DNA of 64,000 bases. It comes from Bradyrhizobium cenepequi (GTDB lineage Bacteria; Pseudomonadota; Alphaproteobacteria; Rhizobiales; Xanthobacteraceae). Below, piece by piece: positions 53,957 through 63,736 of this stretch (the stretch's first letter is position 1; each line of letters starts with the position of its first letter). The stretch is from the NCBI RefSeq assembly GCF_020329485.1, contig NZ_JAGKJI010000005.1, forward strand, positions 124,001 through 188,000. The letters are read 5' to 3'. The notes below the pieces were generated by a model, which was given only the letters and a program-made list of their open reading frames with translations, searched no databases and was not told the origin of the DNA. Position numbers and translations under genes: made by a program.

Positions 53957-55477
53957 ATGAACGCGATGCAATCCCCTTCCGATCACGCCGAGCAACTTGA
54001 TCCCGCTTCCGGGCCCATCGAATTGCAGGATGATCTCGAAGGCGACACGCTACGCGAGGAGTGCGGCGTGTTCGGCATTTTCGGCCACCCCGAAGCCGCC
54101 GCCATCGCGGCGCTCGGATTGCACGCCCTCCAGCATCGCGGCCAGGAAGCCTGCGGCATCGTCACCTTCGATGGCAGCCGCTTCCATTCCGAGCGCCGGC
54201 TCGGCCTGGTCGGCGACACCTTCTCCCGCCGCGAAGTGATCGAGCGCCTGCCCGGCACAGTCGCGGTCGGCCATGTACGCTATTCCACCACCGGCGCCAC
54301 CATCCTGCGCAACGTGCAGCCGCTGTTCGCCGAACTCAACGCCGGCGGCTTCGCGGTCGGCCATAACGGCAACCTCACCAACGGGCTGTCACTGCGCCGC
54401 GAGCTCGTGAAGAACGGCGCCATGATGCAGTCGACCACCGATACCGAGGTGATCCTGCATCTGGTCGCGCAATCCAAGCGCAGCCATTTCATCGACCGCT
54501 TCATCGAGGCGCTGCGCGCGATCGAAGGCGCCTATTCGCTGGTCGCCCTGACCAACAAGAAGCTGGTCGGCGCGCGCGATCCGCTCGGCATCCGCCCCTT
54601 GGTGCTCGGCGACCTCGACGGCCGGCCGATCCTGACCTCGGAGACCTGCGCGCTCGACATGATCGGCGCCAAATATGTCCGCGACATCGAACCCGGCGAG
54701 ATCATCGTGTTCGACGAGAACGGCGCCCACAGTCACAAGCCGTTCCCGCCGAAGCCGCCGCGGCCGTGCATCTTCGAATACATCTATTTCTCGCGGCCCG
54801 ACTCTATCGTCGGCGGCCGTTCGGTCTATGAGGTGCGCAAGGCGTTCGGTGCGCAGCTTGCCCGCGAGAGCCATCCGGACATCGACGTCGTGGTGCCGGT
54901 GCCGGACTCCGGCGTGCCTGCCGCAGTCGGCTACAGCCAGTATTCCGGCGTGCCGTTCGAGCTCGGCATCATCCGCAACCACTATGTCGGCCGCACCTTC
55001 ATCCAGCCGACCCAGAGCGTGCGCGAGCTTGGCGTGCGCATGAAGCATTCGGCCAACCGCGCCGCGATCGAAGGCAAGCGCATCATCCTGATCGACGACT
55101 CGCTGGTGCGCGGCACCACCTCGAAGAAGATCGTGCGCATGATGCGCGACGCCGGCGCCCGCGAGGTGCATTTCCGCCTTGCCTCCCCGCCGATCCTCTA
55201 TCCCGACTATTACGGCATCGACCTGCCCGACCGCGGCGGCCTGCTCGCGGCGACGCACACGCTGGAGGAGATGCGCGAGATCATCGGCGCGGACTCGCTC
55301 GCCTTCCTATCGATCGACGGCATGTATCGCGCCATGGGCTATCCCGCCGGCCGCGATCCCGCCAACCCGAAATTCGCCGACCACTGTTTCACGGGCACCT
55401 ATCCGACGAACCTCACCGACCACAGCGAATCCGAGCCGCAGCCGCGGCAATTGTCGCTGCTGGCGGAGGCGAGCTAG
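53957..55477 (+). CDS. purF: Amidophosphoribosyltransferase
   Basis: First committed step of purine synthesis, making phosphoribosylamine from PRPP and glutamine. The 506-residue protein starts with a propeptide of about 35 residues, cleaved to expose the catalytic C36 (EECGVFGIFGHPEAA). The N-terminal half is the glutaminase domain (NGNLTNGLSLRRELV) and the C-terminal half is the phosphoribosyltransferase (IILIDDSLVRGTTSKKIVRM). It follows cvpA and precedes an SDR. The gene is separate from purM-purN at the start of the window. Confidence 0.96.
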   Translation: MNAMQSPSDHAEQLDPASGPIELQDDLEGDTLREECGVFGIFGHPEAAAIAALGLHALQHRGQEACGIVTFDGSRFHSERRLGLVGDTFSRREVIERLPGTVAVGHVRYSTTGATILRNVQPLFAELNAGGFAVGHNGNLTNGLSLRRELVKNGAMMQSTTDTEVILHLVAQSKRSHFIDRFIEALRAIEGAYSLVALTNKKLVGARDPLGIRPLVLGDLDGRPILTSETCALDMIGAKYVRDIEPGEIIVFDENGAHSHKPFPPKPPRPCIFEYIYFSRPDSIVGGRSVYEVRKAFGAQLARESHPDIDVVVPVPDSGVPAAVGYSQYSGVPFELGIIRNHYVGRTFIQPTQSVRELGVRMKHSANRAAIEGKRIILIDDSLVRGTTSKKIVRMMRDAGAREVHFRLASPPILYPDYYGIDLPDRGGLLAATHTLEEMREIIGADSLAFLSIDGMYRAMGYPAGRDPANPKFADHCFTGTYPTNLTDHSESEPQPRQLSLLAEAS

Positions 55478-55478
55478 T

Positions 55479-55506
55479 TGTCGTCCCGGCGAAGGCCGGG
55501 ACGACG
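55479..55506. repeat. Short hairpin repeat after purF
   Basis: GTCGTCCCGG, CGAA and GGCCGGGACGAC form a stem-loop just beyond the purF stop. It resembles the outer sequence of the repeats at 18421 and 49962 and may act as a terminator. Confidence 0.5.
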
Positions 55507-55521
55507 TAAGAGACTACTCGA

Positions 55522-56262
55522 ATGACAAAGCCCCTCGCCTTCCGCATCGCCCTCGTCACCGGCGCCTCACGCGGCATCGGCTATGCCACCGCGCTCGCGC
55601 TGGCGAAGGCCGGCGCGCACATCGTTGCGGTGGCGCGGACCCAAGGCGGGTTGGAGGAACTCGACGACGAGATCCGGCAAAGCGGCGGCAGCGCCACGCT
55701 GGTGCCGCTCAGCCTGACCGATTCCGACGGCATCGCACGCCTCGGCGCCGCGCTGCATGAGCGCCACGGCAAGCTCGACATCCTTGTCGGCAATGCCGGC
55801 GTCGCCGGGCCCTCCTCGCCGCTCGGCCATATCGACCTGAAATCGTGGAACGATGTGATGGCGATCAACGTGACCGCCAACTTCCAGCTCATCCGCTGCA
55901 TGGAGCCGCTGCTCAAAGTATCCGATGCGGGACGCGCGGTGTTCATCACCTCGGGCGCGGCCAACAAGGCGCTCGCCTATCTCGGCCCGTACGCCGCGTC
56001 GAAGGCCGCGCTGGAAACGCTGGCGCGCGTCTGGGCCAACGAGACGGTGAGCACCAAGCTGCGCGTCAACCTGTTCAACCCCGGCCCGATCCGCACCCGC
56101 ATGCGTGCCGCCGTGTTTCCCGGTGAGGACCCGATGGATCTCGACACGCCGGAACAGGCGGCGGAATTCATCGTGCCGATGTGCATGCCTGAGTGGAACG
56201 AGACCGGCAGGTTCTTCGACTACCCGACGCGCAAGCTGATGAGCTTTCATCCGCCGGCGTAG
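55522..56262 (+). CDS. Short-chain dehydrogenase/reductase
   Basis: NAD(P)-dependent oxidoreductase of the SDR family. The 246-residue protein has the cofactor motif GASRGIG near residues 14-20, NAG near 90, and the catalytic Ser, Tyr and Lys in ITSGAANKALAYLGPYAASK. It closely resembles other purF-linked SDRs of the rhizobia. Its substrate is unknown. It lies 44 nt after purF, perhaps in the same transcript. Confidence 0.88.
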   Translation: MTKPLAFRIALVTGASRGIGYATALALAKAGAHIVAVARTQGGLEELDDEIRQSGGSATLVPLSLTDSDGIARLGAALHERHGKLDILVGNAGVAGPSSPLGHIDLKSWNDVMAINVTANFQLIRCMEPLLKVSDAGRAVFITSGAANKALAYLGPYAASKAALETLARVWANETVSTKLRVNLFNPGPIRTRMRAAVFPGEDPMDLDTPEQAAEFIVPMCMPEWNETGRFFDYPTRKLMSFHPPA

Positions 56263-56386
56263 TTCTTCCGTCGTTGCGAGCGAAGAGAAGCAATGACAGC
56301 GGCTGACAGTTGACACCCTTCCCGCCCCGCGATTGACTGCTACCTGAGCGGGCAAACCGCGAACAAGAAAATCACGGGAGGCAGTC

Positions 56387-57514
56387 ATGACGCCGAGGCT
56401 CAATCGCGCGCGCTTCACCCTTTTCGCATTCGTCTCAACCTGTATCGCCTGCTTCTGCGTGTCGGCGCCGTCGCATGCCGGCGACATTCCGACCTTCGCG
56501 GTCGATGCGACCTGGCCAAAGCCGCTGCCGAACAATTGGATCCTCGGACAGGTCGGCGGCATCACCGTCGACTGGCAGGGCCACATCTGGGTGATCCAGC
56601 GCCCGCGCTCGCTGACCGATGACGAGAAAGGCGCAACGCTCAATCCGCCGCGTTCGAAATGCTGTGTCCCGGCGCCGCCGGTGCTCGAGTTCGACGCCGA
56701 CGGCAATCTCTTGCGCGCCTGGGGCGGGCCCGGCGACGGCTATGAATGGGTCGGCCGCGAGCACGGCATCGAGGTCGACGAGCGCGGCTTCGTCTGGGTA
56801 GGCGGCAATGCCGACAATGACAACGCGATCCTGAAATTCACGCTCGACGGCAAGTTCGTCTCCCAGATCGGCAAGATCGCGCCGAGCAAAGGCAGTAGTG
56901 ATACCACCCAGCTCGGCAAGCCTGCGGAGACCGCGATCGACAAGGAGGCCAACGAGATCTTCGTCGCCGACGGCTACGGCAACCGCCGCGTGATCGTGTT
57001 CGATGCCACCACCGGCGCGTACAAGCGGCATTGGGGCGCCTACGGTCATCCGCCCACCGACGACAAGCAGCCGCCCTATGATCCGAAGGCACCGGTCGCC
57101 CAACAATTCGGCAATCCCGTGCATTGCGTGAAGCTCGCCAATGACGGGCTGGTCTATGTCTGCGACCGCATCAACAACCGTATCCAAGTGTTCAAGAAGG
57201 ATGGGACTTTCGTCAAGGAGTGGGTCTTTGAAAAGAATACGCTCGGCAACGGCGCGGTGTGGGATATCGCGCTCTGGCCCGATCCGAAACAAATGTATCT
57301 CTTGAGCGCCGACGGCGAGAACAACGAGATCCGGGTCATCAGGCGCGACGATGGCACCGTGGTCGGCAGTTTCGGCCGCAGCGGTCGCAATGCCGGGCAA
57401 TTCCACTGGGTCCACGCCATGGCCGTCGACGCCAAGGGGAACGTCTATACTGCCGAGGTCGACAACGCCAAGCGCATCCAGAAATTCAAACTGACCTCCG
57501 ATGCGCTACGATAA
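56387..57514 (+). CDS. Exported NHL-repeat beta-propeller protein
   Basis: A 375-residue secreted protein. A signal peptide ends near SHAG (about 30), followed by six NHL-like blades with repeated motifs such as EVDERGFVWVGGNADN, EIFVADGYGNRRVIVF and LVYVCDRINNRIQVF. The fold resembles the peptidyl-alpha-hydroxyglycine amidating lyase family but no metal site is clearly shown. It precedes an orphan periplasmic binding protein by 116 nt. Confidence 0.8.
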   Translation: MTPRLNRARFTLFAFVSTCIACFCVSAPSHAGDIPTFAVDATWPKPLPNNWILGQVGGITVDWQGHIWVIQRPRSLTDDEKGATLNPPRSKCCVPAPPVLEFDADGNLLRAWGGPGDGYEWVGREHGIEVDERGFVWVGGNADNDNAILKFTLDGKFVSQIGKIAPSKGSSDTTQLGKPAETAIDKEANEIFVADGYGNRRVIVFDATTGAYKRHWGAYGHPPTDDKQPPYDPKAPVAQQFGNPVHCVKLANDGLVYVCDRINNRIQVFKKDGTFVKEWVFEKNTLGNGAVWDIALWPDPKQMYLLSADGENNEIRVIRRDDGTVVGSFGRSGRNAGQFHWVHAMAVDAKGNVYTAEVDNAKRIQKFKLTSDALR

Positions 57515-57630
57515 GCGCATTGCCGGACGGCGCGAGACAGGATAAGCGGAACCTGAGATCGTCCCATCGATCGCGCCGCTGGCGAAAGGCCCCGAAAGAG
57601 GGCCATGCCGGCATTAACAGGAGGGAACAC

Positions 57631-58869
57631 ATGAAAACGACGCTCGCGCGGCGCTACGCCGCGCTATTGGCTTGTGCCGGATTGGGTCTTGCGACCCCGG
57701 CCTTCGCCCAGAACAAGGCTCAGGACAAAACCGTCAAGATCGGCGTGTTGAACGACATGTCGAGCCTTTACGCCGACATCGGCGGCGCCAACTCGGTCGC
57801 CGCGGTCAATCTCGCAGTCGAGGATTCCGGCCTGCGCGCCAAGGGCTGGAAGATCGAGGTGCTGAGCGGCGATCACCAGAACAAGCCGGACGTCGGCGTC
57901 AACATCGCCCGGCAATGGATCGACAACGAGAAGGTCGACGTCATCGTCGATACGCCGAACTCGGGCGTCGCGCTGGCAGTCAGCAACCTCGTCAAAGAGA
58001 AGAACGCGGTGCTGCTCAACTCGGGTGCGGCCACCGCCGATCTCACCGGCAAGGCCTGCACGCCGAACACGATCTCCTACACCTACGACACCTACATGCT
58101 CGCCAACGGCACCGGCAAGGCGCTGACCAAGGCCGGCGGCAATAGCTGGTTCTTCCTGACCTCCGACTATGCCTTCGGCCATGCGCTGGAGCGCGACACG
58201 GCCGCGGTCGTCTTAGCCAATGGCGGCAAGGTGCTGGGCGGCGTGAAGCATCCGCTCAATACATCGGACTTCTCTTCGTTCCTGCTGCAGGCGCAGTCGT
58301 CGAAGGCAAAGGTGGTCGGGCTTGCGAACGCCGGCGGCGACACCACCAACTCGATCAAGCAGGCATCGGAATTCGGCATCGTCGCCGGCGGCCAGAAGCT
58401 CGCAGCGCTCTTGCTCTTCATCACCGACGTGCATTCGCTCGGCCTGAAGACGGCGCAGGGCCTGACGTTTACGGAATCCTTCTACTGGGACATGAACGAC
58501 AAGACCCGCGAATGGTCGAAGCGTTTCGCCAAGGTGTCGCCGAAGGGCATGATGCCGTCGATGACGGTCGCCGGCAATTACGCCGCCGTGCTGCATTACC
58601 TCAAGGTGCTCGACGCGATGGGCGGCAACACGCATGATGGCGCCAAGACCGTTGCCAAGATGAAGGAACTGCCGACCGACGATCCCCTGTTCGGCAAGGG
58701 CCCGCTGCGCGCCGACGGCCGCCGCATCATCCCGGCCTATCTGTTCGAGGTGAAGAAGCCGGAAGAGTCCAAATATCCGTGGGACTATTACAAGCTGGTC
58801 GCCACCATCCCGCCGGAAGACGCGGCCAAGCCGCTGGAAGCCAGCGAATGCCCGCTGGTGAAGAAGTAA
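57631..58869 (+). CDS. ABC transporter substrate-binding protein (LivK-like)
   Basis: Periplasmic binding protein of the branched-chain amino acid/amide type. The 412-residue protein has a signal peptide with cleavage at AFA-Q (about 26), then VKIGVLNDMSSLYADIGGAN and AVNLAVEDSG in the Peripla_BP_6 fold, with DTPNSGVALAVSNLVKEKNA. The ATG at 57631 follows GGAGGG. No permease or ATPase genes are adjacent, so it is an orphan. Its ligand is not inferable. Confidence 0.9.
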   Translation: MKTTLARRYAALLACAGLGLATPAFAQNKAQDKTVKIGVLNDMSSLYADIGGANSVAAVNLAVEDSGLRAKGWKIEVLSGDHQNKPDVGVNIARQWIDNEKVDVIVDTPNSGVALAVSNLVKEKNAVLLNSGAATADLTGKACTPNTISYTYDTYMLANGTGKALTKAGGNSWFFLTSDYAFGHALERDTAAVVLANGGKVLGGVKHPLNTSDFSSFLLQAQSSKAKVVGLANAGGDTTNSIKQASEFGIVAGGQKLAALLLFITDVHSLGLKTAQGLTFTESFYWDMNDKTREWSKRFAKVSPKGMMPSMTVAGNYAAVLHYLKVLDAMGGNTHDGAKTVAKMKELPTDDPLFGKGPLRADGRRIIPAYLFEVKKPEESKYPWDYYKLVATIPPEDAAKPLEASECPLVKK

Positions 58870-58878
58870 GAGTCCGTA

Positions 58879-58916
58879 GGGTGGGTTAGCCGCAAGGCGT
58901 AACCCACCTTTTCTCT
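58879..58916. terminator. Hairpin between the binding protein and the MFS pseudogene
   Basis: GGTGGGTTA (58880-58888) pairs with TAACCCACC (58900-58908), followed by TTTTCTCTC. It sits between convergent genes. A second related sequence (GGCGGGCTACGCTACGCTAACCC) follows at about 58928-58953, making this a small repeat cluster. Confidence 0.6.
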
Positions 58917-58943
58917 CGCAAGCAGATGGCGGGCTACGCTACG

Positions 58944-60189
58944 CTAACCCGCCCTGCTTCTTAACGTCAGCGACGCCACCGCGAGCGCCAATAACAGCAG
59001 CGCTGCTGCGAGGAAGAACGGCGCGCCCGGCAGTTTGAACGGCGCGCTCGCGCCGATGAAATAGGCGAAGGTCAGCGTGAACAGGAACGGTCCGACGAGC
59101 TGGGACACGCTCTGCACGCTGTTGGTGGCGCCCTGGAGCTGGCCCTGCTGCTCGGGCGCGACGAGCTGGGTCATCAACGCCTGGACCGCCGCGCCCGCGA
59201 CACCCCATAGCGCCATCACGGGAATGCCGAACCAGGACAATGTCCCCGTCGGGGCGCTCGCGAAGATCAGGAAGCCGACCGCCCCGCAGGCGAGCCCGAA
59301 CAGCAGCGCCCGCCGCTCGCCGAAGCGGCTCACGATCGGTCCGATCGCCGCGCCCTGCACGATCATCTGGCAGAGGCCGACCAGCGCAAGCGTTGCGCCG
59401 ACGGTCGCGGTGTCCCAGCCGTAGCGATAGGTCGCATAGAGCACGTAGGTCGAGGGCAGCACGACGTGCGCGAGCTGGGCGAAGAAGTTCGCCAGCGAGA
59501 GCCCTGCGAGCACGCGGTCCGAGCCGAGCAGATGCAGCGCGCCGATCGGATTGGCGCTCTTCCAGCGGAATGGCGAGCGCCGCTCGCGCGGCAGCGACTC
59601 CGGCAGGATCAAGAGACCATAGAGCCCGTTGGCAAAGCTCAGGCCGGCAGCGACCCAGAACGGCAATCGCGGATCGATGCCGCCGAGCAGACCACCGAGC
59701 GCCGGCCCCAGGATGAAACCAGCACCGAAGGCGACGCCGATCTTGCCGAACATCGTGGCGCGCCGCTCCGGCGCGGTGACGTCGGTGATATAGGCAAAGG
59801 CGGTCGAGACGCTCGCCGAGGTGATGCCCGAAATCACGCGGCCGATAAACAGCCAGACCAGCGACGGCGCCGCAGCCATCAGCACATAGTCCGCGGCGAG
59901 GCCGAAGTTCGACAGCAGCACCACCGGACGGCGCCCGAACCTATCGGACAATCCGCCGAGGATCGGCGAGAAGAAGAGCTGCATCAACCGCCCAGGCGGT
60001 GCCGAACAGCCCAAAGATCCGCGCCGCGCTCGCCGTATCGTTGTCGACGAAGCCCTCGATCAGTTTCGGCAGGATCGGAATGACGATGCCGAGCGCCAGC
60101 ATGTCGAGCAGGACGGTGCCGAAGATGAAGATCGCGGCGCCGCTGCGCCTTTGCGGTGCGTCGACGATGGCGGCCGCCTCTTCGCTCAT
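58944..60189 (-). pseudogene. TetA-like MFS transporter, frameshifted
   Basis: A major-facilitator drug efflux-type permease that is broken by one base. The first part, from the ATG at 60189, encodes [20 protein letters not shown] and the first membrane segment through FGLFGTAWA. The next frame then continues with LMQLFFSPILGGLSDRFGRR and PVVLLSNFGLAADY, the usual MFS signature, to the end at 58944. Joining the two by removing one C at 59988-59989 (a G on the coding strand) restores about 415 residues. Either the gene is inactive or there is a sequencing error. It overlaps the der stop by 4 bp. Confidence 0.85.
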
Positions 60190-61565
60190 GACAGGCGCTT
60201 GCGCTTGTGGGCGAAGGGGTTGGCCTTTTCGCGCAGCGTGATGCGCACCGGCGTGCCCGGCAGGTCGAAGGTTTCGCGCAGCGAGTTGGTGAGATAGCGC
60301 AAATAGGATTGCGGCACGGCGTCGGCGCGCGAGCAGAACAGCACGAAGCTCGGCGGCCGCGCCTTGTTCTGGGTGATGTAGTTCAGCTTCAACCGGCGGC
60401 CGGAGACGGCAGGCGGCGGGTTGGCCGCGATCGCCTGCTCGAACCAGCGGTTGAGCGCGGCGGTCGAAACGCGCTTGTTCCAGGTGGCATAGGCCTCCTC
60501 GATCGCCTTCATCAGGCGATCGACGCCCTCGCCCGTCAGCCCGGACACCGCGACAATCGGCACGCCCTTCACCTGCGGCAGCCAATGATCGGCATCGGCG
60601 CGCAAGGCCGAAATCAGGTTCGGCTTGCGCTCGACCAGGTCCCATTTGTTGACCGCGAGCACGATCGCGCGGCCCTCGCGCTCGACCAGATCGGCGATGC
60701 GCAGGTCCTGCTCCTCGAACTTGTTCTGCGTGTCCATCATCAGCACGACGACTTCGGCGAAGCGCACCGCGCGCAGCGCATCCGCAACCGAGAGCTTTTC
60801 CAGCTTCTCCTCGATCCGCGACCGCCGCCGCAAGCCCGCGGTATCGAACAGGCGGAAGTCGCGGCCCTGCCACTTGATTTCGACCGCGATGGAGTCCCGC
60901 GTGGTGCCGGCTTCCGGGCTGGTCAACAGGCGCTCCTCACCGACGAGGTGATTGATCAGGGTCGACTTGCCGGCATTCGGGCGGCCAATAATGGCGACGC
61001 GGATCGGGCGCTGGCCGACGTCCTCATCCGATTCCGGCTCCTCATCTTCGGCGCCTTCGTCTTCGGTACGCTCGGGCATCAACGCGCTCAGCGCGTCGTA
61101 GAGCTCGCCCATGCCCTCACCGTGCTCGGCGGAGATCTGGACGGGATCGCCGAGCCCCAGCGCATAGGATTCCATCGCGCCAAGCTCGCCATGCTTGCCC
61201 TCGGCCTTGTTGGCGATGAGCACCACCGGCTTGTTGGCGCGGCGGGCGAAATCGGCGAAGGCGCGGTCGGTCGGCGTCACCCCGACCCGCGCGTCGATCA
61301 CGAACATCAGCGCGTCGGCAAGGCCGATCGCGATTTCCGTCTGCTCCTGCATGCGCGCGGTCAGCGAGCCCTTGGCGCCCTCGTCGAGACCTGCGGTATC
61401 GATGATGGTGAATTCGAGATCGCCGAGCCGCGCCTGCCCCTCGCGGCGGTCGCGCGTTACGCCGGGCTCGTCATCGACCAGCGCGAGCTTCTGCCCGATC
61501 AGCCGGTTGAACAGCGTCGATTTTCCGACATTGGGCCGGCCGATGATGGCGATCGTGAAGGACAT
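60186..61565 (-). CDS. der: GTPase Der (EngA)
   Basis: Tandem GTPase needed for 50S ribosome assembly. The 459-residue protein has two G domains, with P-loops GRPNVGKST at 9-17 and GRPNAGKST near 198-206, each with DTAGL and NKAEG or NKWD motifs, then a KH-like domain with [20 protein letters not shown]. Its acidic linker ([15 protein letters not shown]) separates the domains. It overlaps the next gene on the same strand by 4 bp. It follows the lipoprotein and YfgM-like gene, as in many proteobacteria. Confidence 0.96.
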   Translation of the reverse strand: MSFTIAIIGRPNVGKSTLFNRLIGQKLALVDDEPGVTRDRREGQARLGDLEFTIIDTAGLDEGAKGSLTARMQEQTEIAIGLADALMFVIDARVGVTPTDRAFADFARRANKPVVLIANKAEGKHGELGAMESYALGLGDPVQISAEHGEGMGELYDALSALMPERTEDEGAEDEEPESDEDVGQRPIRVAIIGRPNAGKSTLINHLVGEERLLTSPEAGTTRDSIAVEIKWQGRDFRLFDTAGLRRRSRIEEKLEKLSVADALRAVRFAEVVVLMMDTQNKFEEQDLRIADLVEREGRAIVLAVNKWDLVERKPNLISALRADADHWLPQVKGVPIVAVSGLTGEGVDRLMKAIEEAYATWNKRVSTAALNRWFEQAIAANPPPAVSGRRLKLNYITQNKARPPSFVLFCSRADAVPQSYLRYLTNSLRETFDLPGTPVRITLREKANPFAHKRKRLS

Positions 61566-61809
61566 GGATCATCAAAGCGCTGTTCGCGGAAATGCGTGTC
61601 AACGAAGTCTAGCAGGAACTAGGTGGTCTCCCTCTCCCCGCTCTTGCGGGGAGAGGGTTGGGGTGAGGGGCTGTCTCCGCGAATACGGTAGGCGCCGAAT
61701 TCGTGGAGGCCCCCTCACCGGGAATTCAAGCTGCGCTTGAATTCCGACCTCTCCACGCAAGCGGGGCGAGGTGAAATCGGGGCTGACCTGACGCGAAAGG
61801 TCATCACAC
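61566..61809. other. Repeat-rich gap between lipoprotein gene and der
   Basis: Contains a perfect 12-bp hairpin, CCCTCTCCCCGC (61630-61641) and GCGGGGAGAGGG (61646-61657), and related CTCTCC sequence around 61740-61770 that could pair with it. No gene is supported. Confidence 0.55.
61630..61657. repeat. CTCTCCCCGC hairpin
   Basis: A 12-bp perfect stem with a 4-nt loop. A similar hairpin is at 13353. It may act as a terminator for the upstream lipoprotein gene. Confidence 0.6.
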
Positions 61810-62403
61810 CTAACGCGTAAAACCGCCGCTCGGCAACGGGGCCGGGAATGGCGCAGCGGATTGCTGTGTGGGCTGTGCAGGTGCAGGTGCAGGTTGAGCG
61901 GCCGGTTGAGCCGTCTGATCGGGCGGCGGCGCGGTGGTGCGCTTGCGCACCATCCTCTTCGGCTTCGGCTCCGGTGGCAGCGCTGCGGCCGCGCCCTCCT
62001 CGGACGGCGCGGCGTCGGATTCGGCGGCGGCCGGCTCGGCCGCAGGTGCCGTGCTGGTGGTGGCGGCCCTGCCCTTGCCCGTGGCCGACCGCTTCGACTT
62101 CGCCTGCTCCGGCGGAGGCTCGGGTGGCGGAGCAGCAGCAGCGGCGGCAGCCTGCGCGTTCTGCTCATCGATCTGCTCTTGCCGCGAGCCCTTGTACAAT
62201 TCCTTCGGCACCCCCTGCTCTAAGCCCGGCACGCCATCGGGGAACACCGGCTTGCGCTCGCCCGGCAGCTTCTTCTTGGTGTCCAGAAAGTCGAGCAGGT
62301 CCGACGGATCGAAACTGGACAAGCCGCCGCCCCCGCAGCCGGCCAGCACGCTGCAAAGCGCGATGGCCACAGTGGCTGCGATCAGGCGTTGCGAGCGGCG
62401 CAT
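61810..62403 (-). CDS. Proline/alanine-rich lipoprotein
   Basis: A 197-residue envelope lipoprotein. A signal peptide ends in the lipobox LAGC (cysteine about 22), followed by GGGGLSSFDPSDLLDFLDTK, KKLPGERKPVFPDGVPG and LEQGVPKELYKGSRQEQIDE. The rest is Ala, Pro, Gln and Lys-rich and probably unfolded, with a basic patch (KRMVRKR). It occupies the place between yfgM and der where BamB, a beta-propeller lipoprotein, is commonly encoded, but no propeller is visible. Function unknown. Confidence 0.8.
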   Translation of the reverse strand: MRRSQRLIAATVAIALCSVLAGCGGGGLSSFDPSDLLDFLDTKKKLPGERKPVFPDGVPGLEQGVPKELYKGSRQEQIDEQNAQAAAAAAAPPPEPPPEQAKSKRSATGKGRAATTSTAPAAEPAAAESDAAPSEEGAAAALPPEPKPKRMVRKRTTAPPPDQTAQPAAQPAPAPAQPTQQSAAPFPAPLPSGGFTR

Positions 62404-62425
62404 GGGCGATCCCTCACTCAACTCG

Positions 62426-63079
62426 TTAGCTCTTGGCGACCGGCGGCAGCAGGGCCTGCAACGCCTCGGCACGCGAACGCAGGCTCGGCGGCGTCTCGGC
62501 ATCGTTGGCGATCAGGTCGAGCCACTGCCGCGCCGCGGCCGCATCATTGGCGCGGTAGGCCGACAATGCCAACAACTCGCGCGCCGTGTGACGGAAGGTC
62601 GAGTTCGCTGCCGTGGCGGGCTCGAGCCGCTGCAGCATGTTCTGATAGGTTGTGCTTTCCAGCAGCAATTGCGCGGCGCGAATCCGCGCCAGATCCTGCT
62701 CCGCCACACCAACGCTGCGGTCGGCTGCGATCTCGTCATACATCTTTGCGGCCGCCTGCGGATTGCGGTTTGCGACCTCGGCAGCCAGACGCAGCCGCGC
62801 CAGCATGCGGTAGCCGGCCGGCGCCTTGGCGGCCAGATCAGCGAACGCGGCCTCCGCCTCGGTGTGCTTGTTCTGTTCGGAAAGCTCGACGGCCCGGTCG
62901 AAGGCAGCCCCCGCCTCGGCTGCCTTCTGGCCCTGGAGGTATTCGTAGCCGCGCCAGCCGCCCACCCCGGCGACGATCAGAATCGCGAGCGCAATGATCA
63001 GAAGGGAATACTTGTCCCACAGCTTCTTGAGCTGTTCGCGACGCAGTTCCTCGTCGACTTCATTAAATAATTCAGACAC
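62426..63079 (-). CDS. YfgM-like tetratricopeptide membrane protein
   Basis: Inner-membrane protein with a short cytoplasmic N-terminus (SELFNEVDEELRREQLKKLW), one membrane segment at about 25-45 (LLIIALAILIVAGVGGW) and a periplasmic helical domain with TPR-like repeats. At 217 residues it matches the YfgM family, which acts with the SecYEG translocon or periplasmic chaperones in E. coli. It precedes the lipoprotein gene and der, as in many proteobacteria. Confidence 0.82.
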   Translation of the reverse strand: MSELFNEVDEELRREQLKKLWDKYSLLIIALAILIVAGVGGWRGYEYLQGQKAAEAGAAFDRAVELSEQNKHTEAEAAFADLAAKAPAGYRMLARLRLAAEVANRNPQAAAKMYDEIAADRSVGVAEQDLARIRAAQLLLESTTYQNMLQRLEPATAANSTFRHTARELLALSAYRANDAAAARQWLDLIANDAETPPSLRSRAEALQALLPPVAKS

Positions 63080-63292
63080 TTAAGGCTATCCCATCCCCGA
63101 AGGGCGAAGCAAAACGCCGGCGCGGCAGGCGCGCCCGATCCCCACATCGCGGCGGCGTTACCCTAATGATATGGCGGTGGCAAGGCAAAGCGAGGCAGAT
63201 CAAAGCGTTAACGGTGGAAGGTTGCCTGCCCTCTTCGGGGATAGCGTAGGAACCGATTGCCCCCAGATGTCTGTGCGCAGAAGGAGGCCGTC

Positions 63293-63715
63293 GTGACGCC
63301 GCAACATCTCTCCAAGGTTTATCGAGGCTACATCATCTGTCTGAACGCGCAGGACTGGAAGAGCCTGGGGCGGTTCGTGCACCACGATGTACGCCACAAT
63401 GGTCGGCAGATCGGATTATCGGGTTATCGCGAGATGCTGGAGAATGACTTTCGCCAGATCCCGGACCTCTCCTTCAATATCCAGCTCTTGATCTCGGATC
63501 CGCCTTACGTGTCGAGCCGGCTGCTCTTTGACTGCACGCCGACGGGAGAGTTTCTCGGTCTCAAGATCGACGGGAAGCAGGTCTCTTTCACCGAGAACGT
63601 CATCTATGAATTTCGAGAAGCCAAAATCGTGGAGGTTTGGTCGGTAATCGACAAGCCGGCCATCGAAGCCCAGCTTCGATTTTCCATTAACCAGCAGCAA
63701 GACGCTGCGCAATGA
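63293..63715 (+). CDS. SnoaL-like ester cyclase family protein
   Basis: A 140-residue protein with the NTF2-like fold of SnoaL-type proteins: VYRGYIICLNAQDWKSLGRF, VHHDVRHNGRQIG, then a central YREMLENDFRQIPDLSFNIQ and FTENVIYEFREAKIVEVWSV. A GTG at 63293 follows a strong AAGGAGG sequence. Such proteins act on small polyketide-like or other substrates, or have no known activity. It stands alone. Confidence 0.78.
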   Translation: MTPQHLSKVYRGYIICLNAQDWKSLGRFVHHDVRHNGRQIGLSGYREMLENDFRQIPDLSFNIQLLISDPPYVSSRLLFDCTPTGEFLGLKIDGKQVSFTENVIYEFREAKIVEVWSVIDKPAIEAQLRFSINQQQDAAQ

Positions 63716-63736
63716 AATGACAGCACTCCAATGAGG

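Noticed and set aside
60207..61622. A 471-residue plus-strand frame opposite der
   Set aside because: Shadow of the der gene, which has two full GTPase domains.
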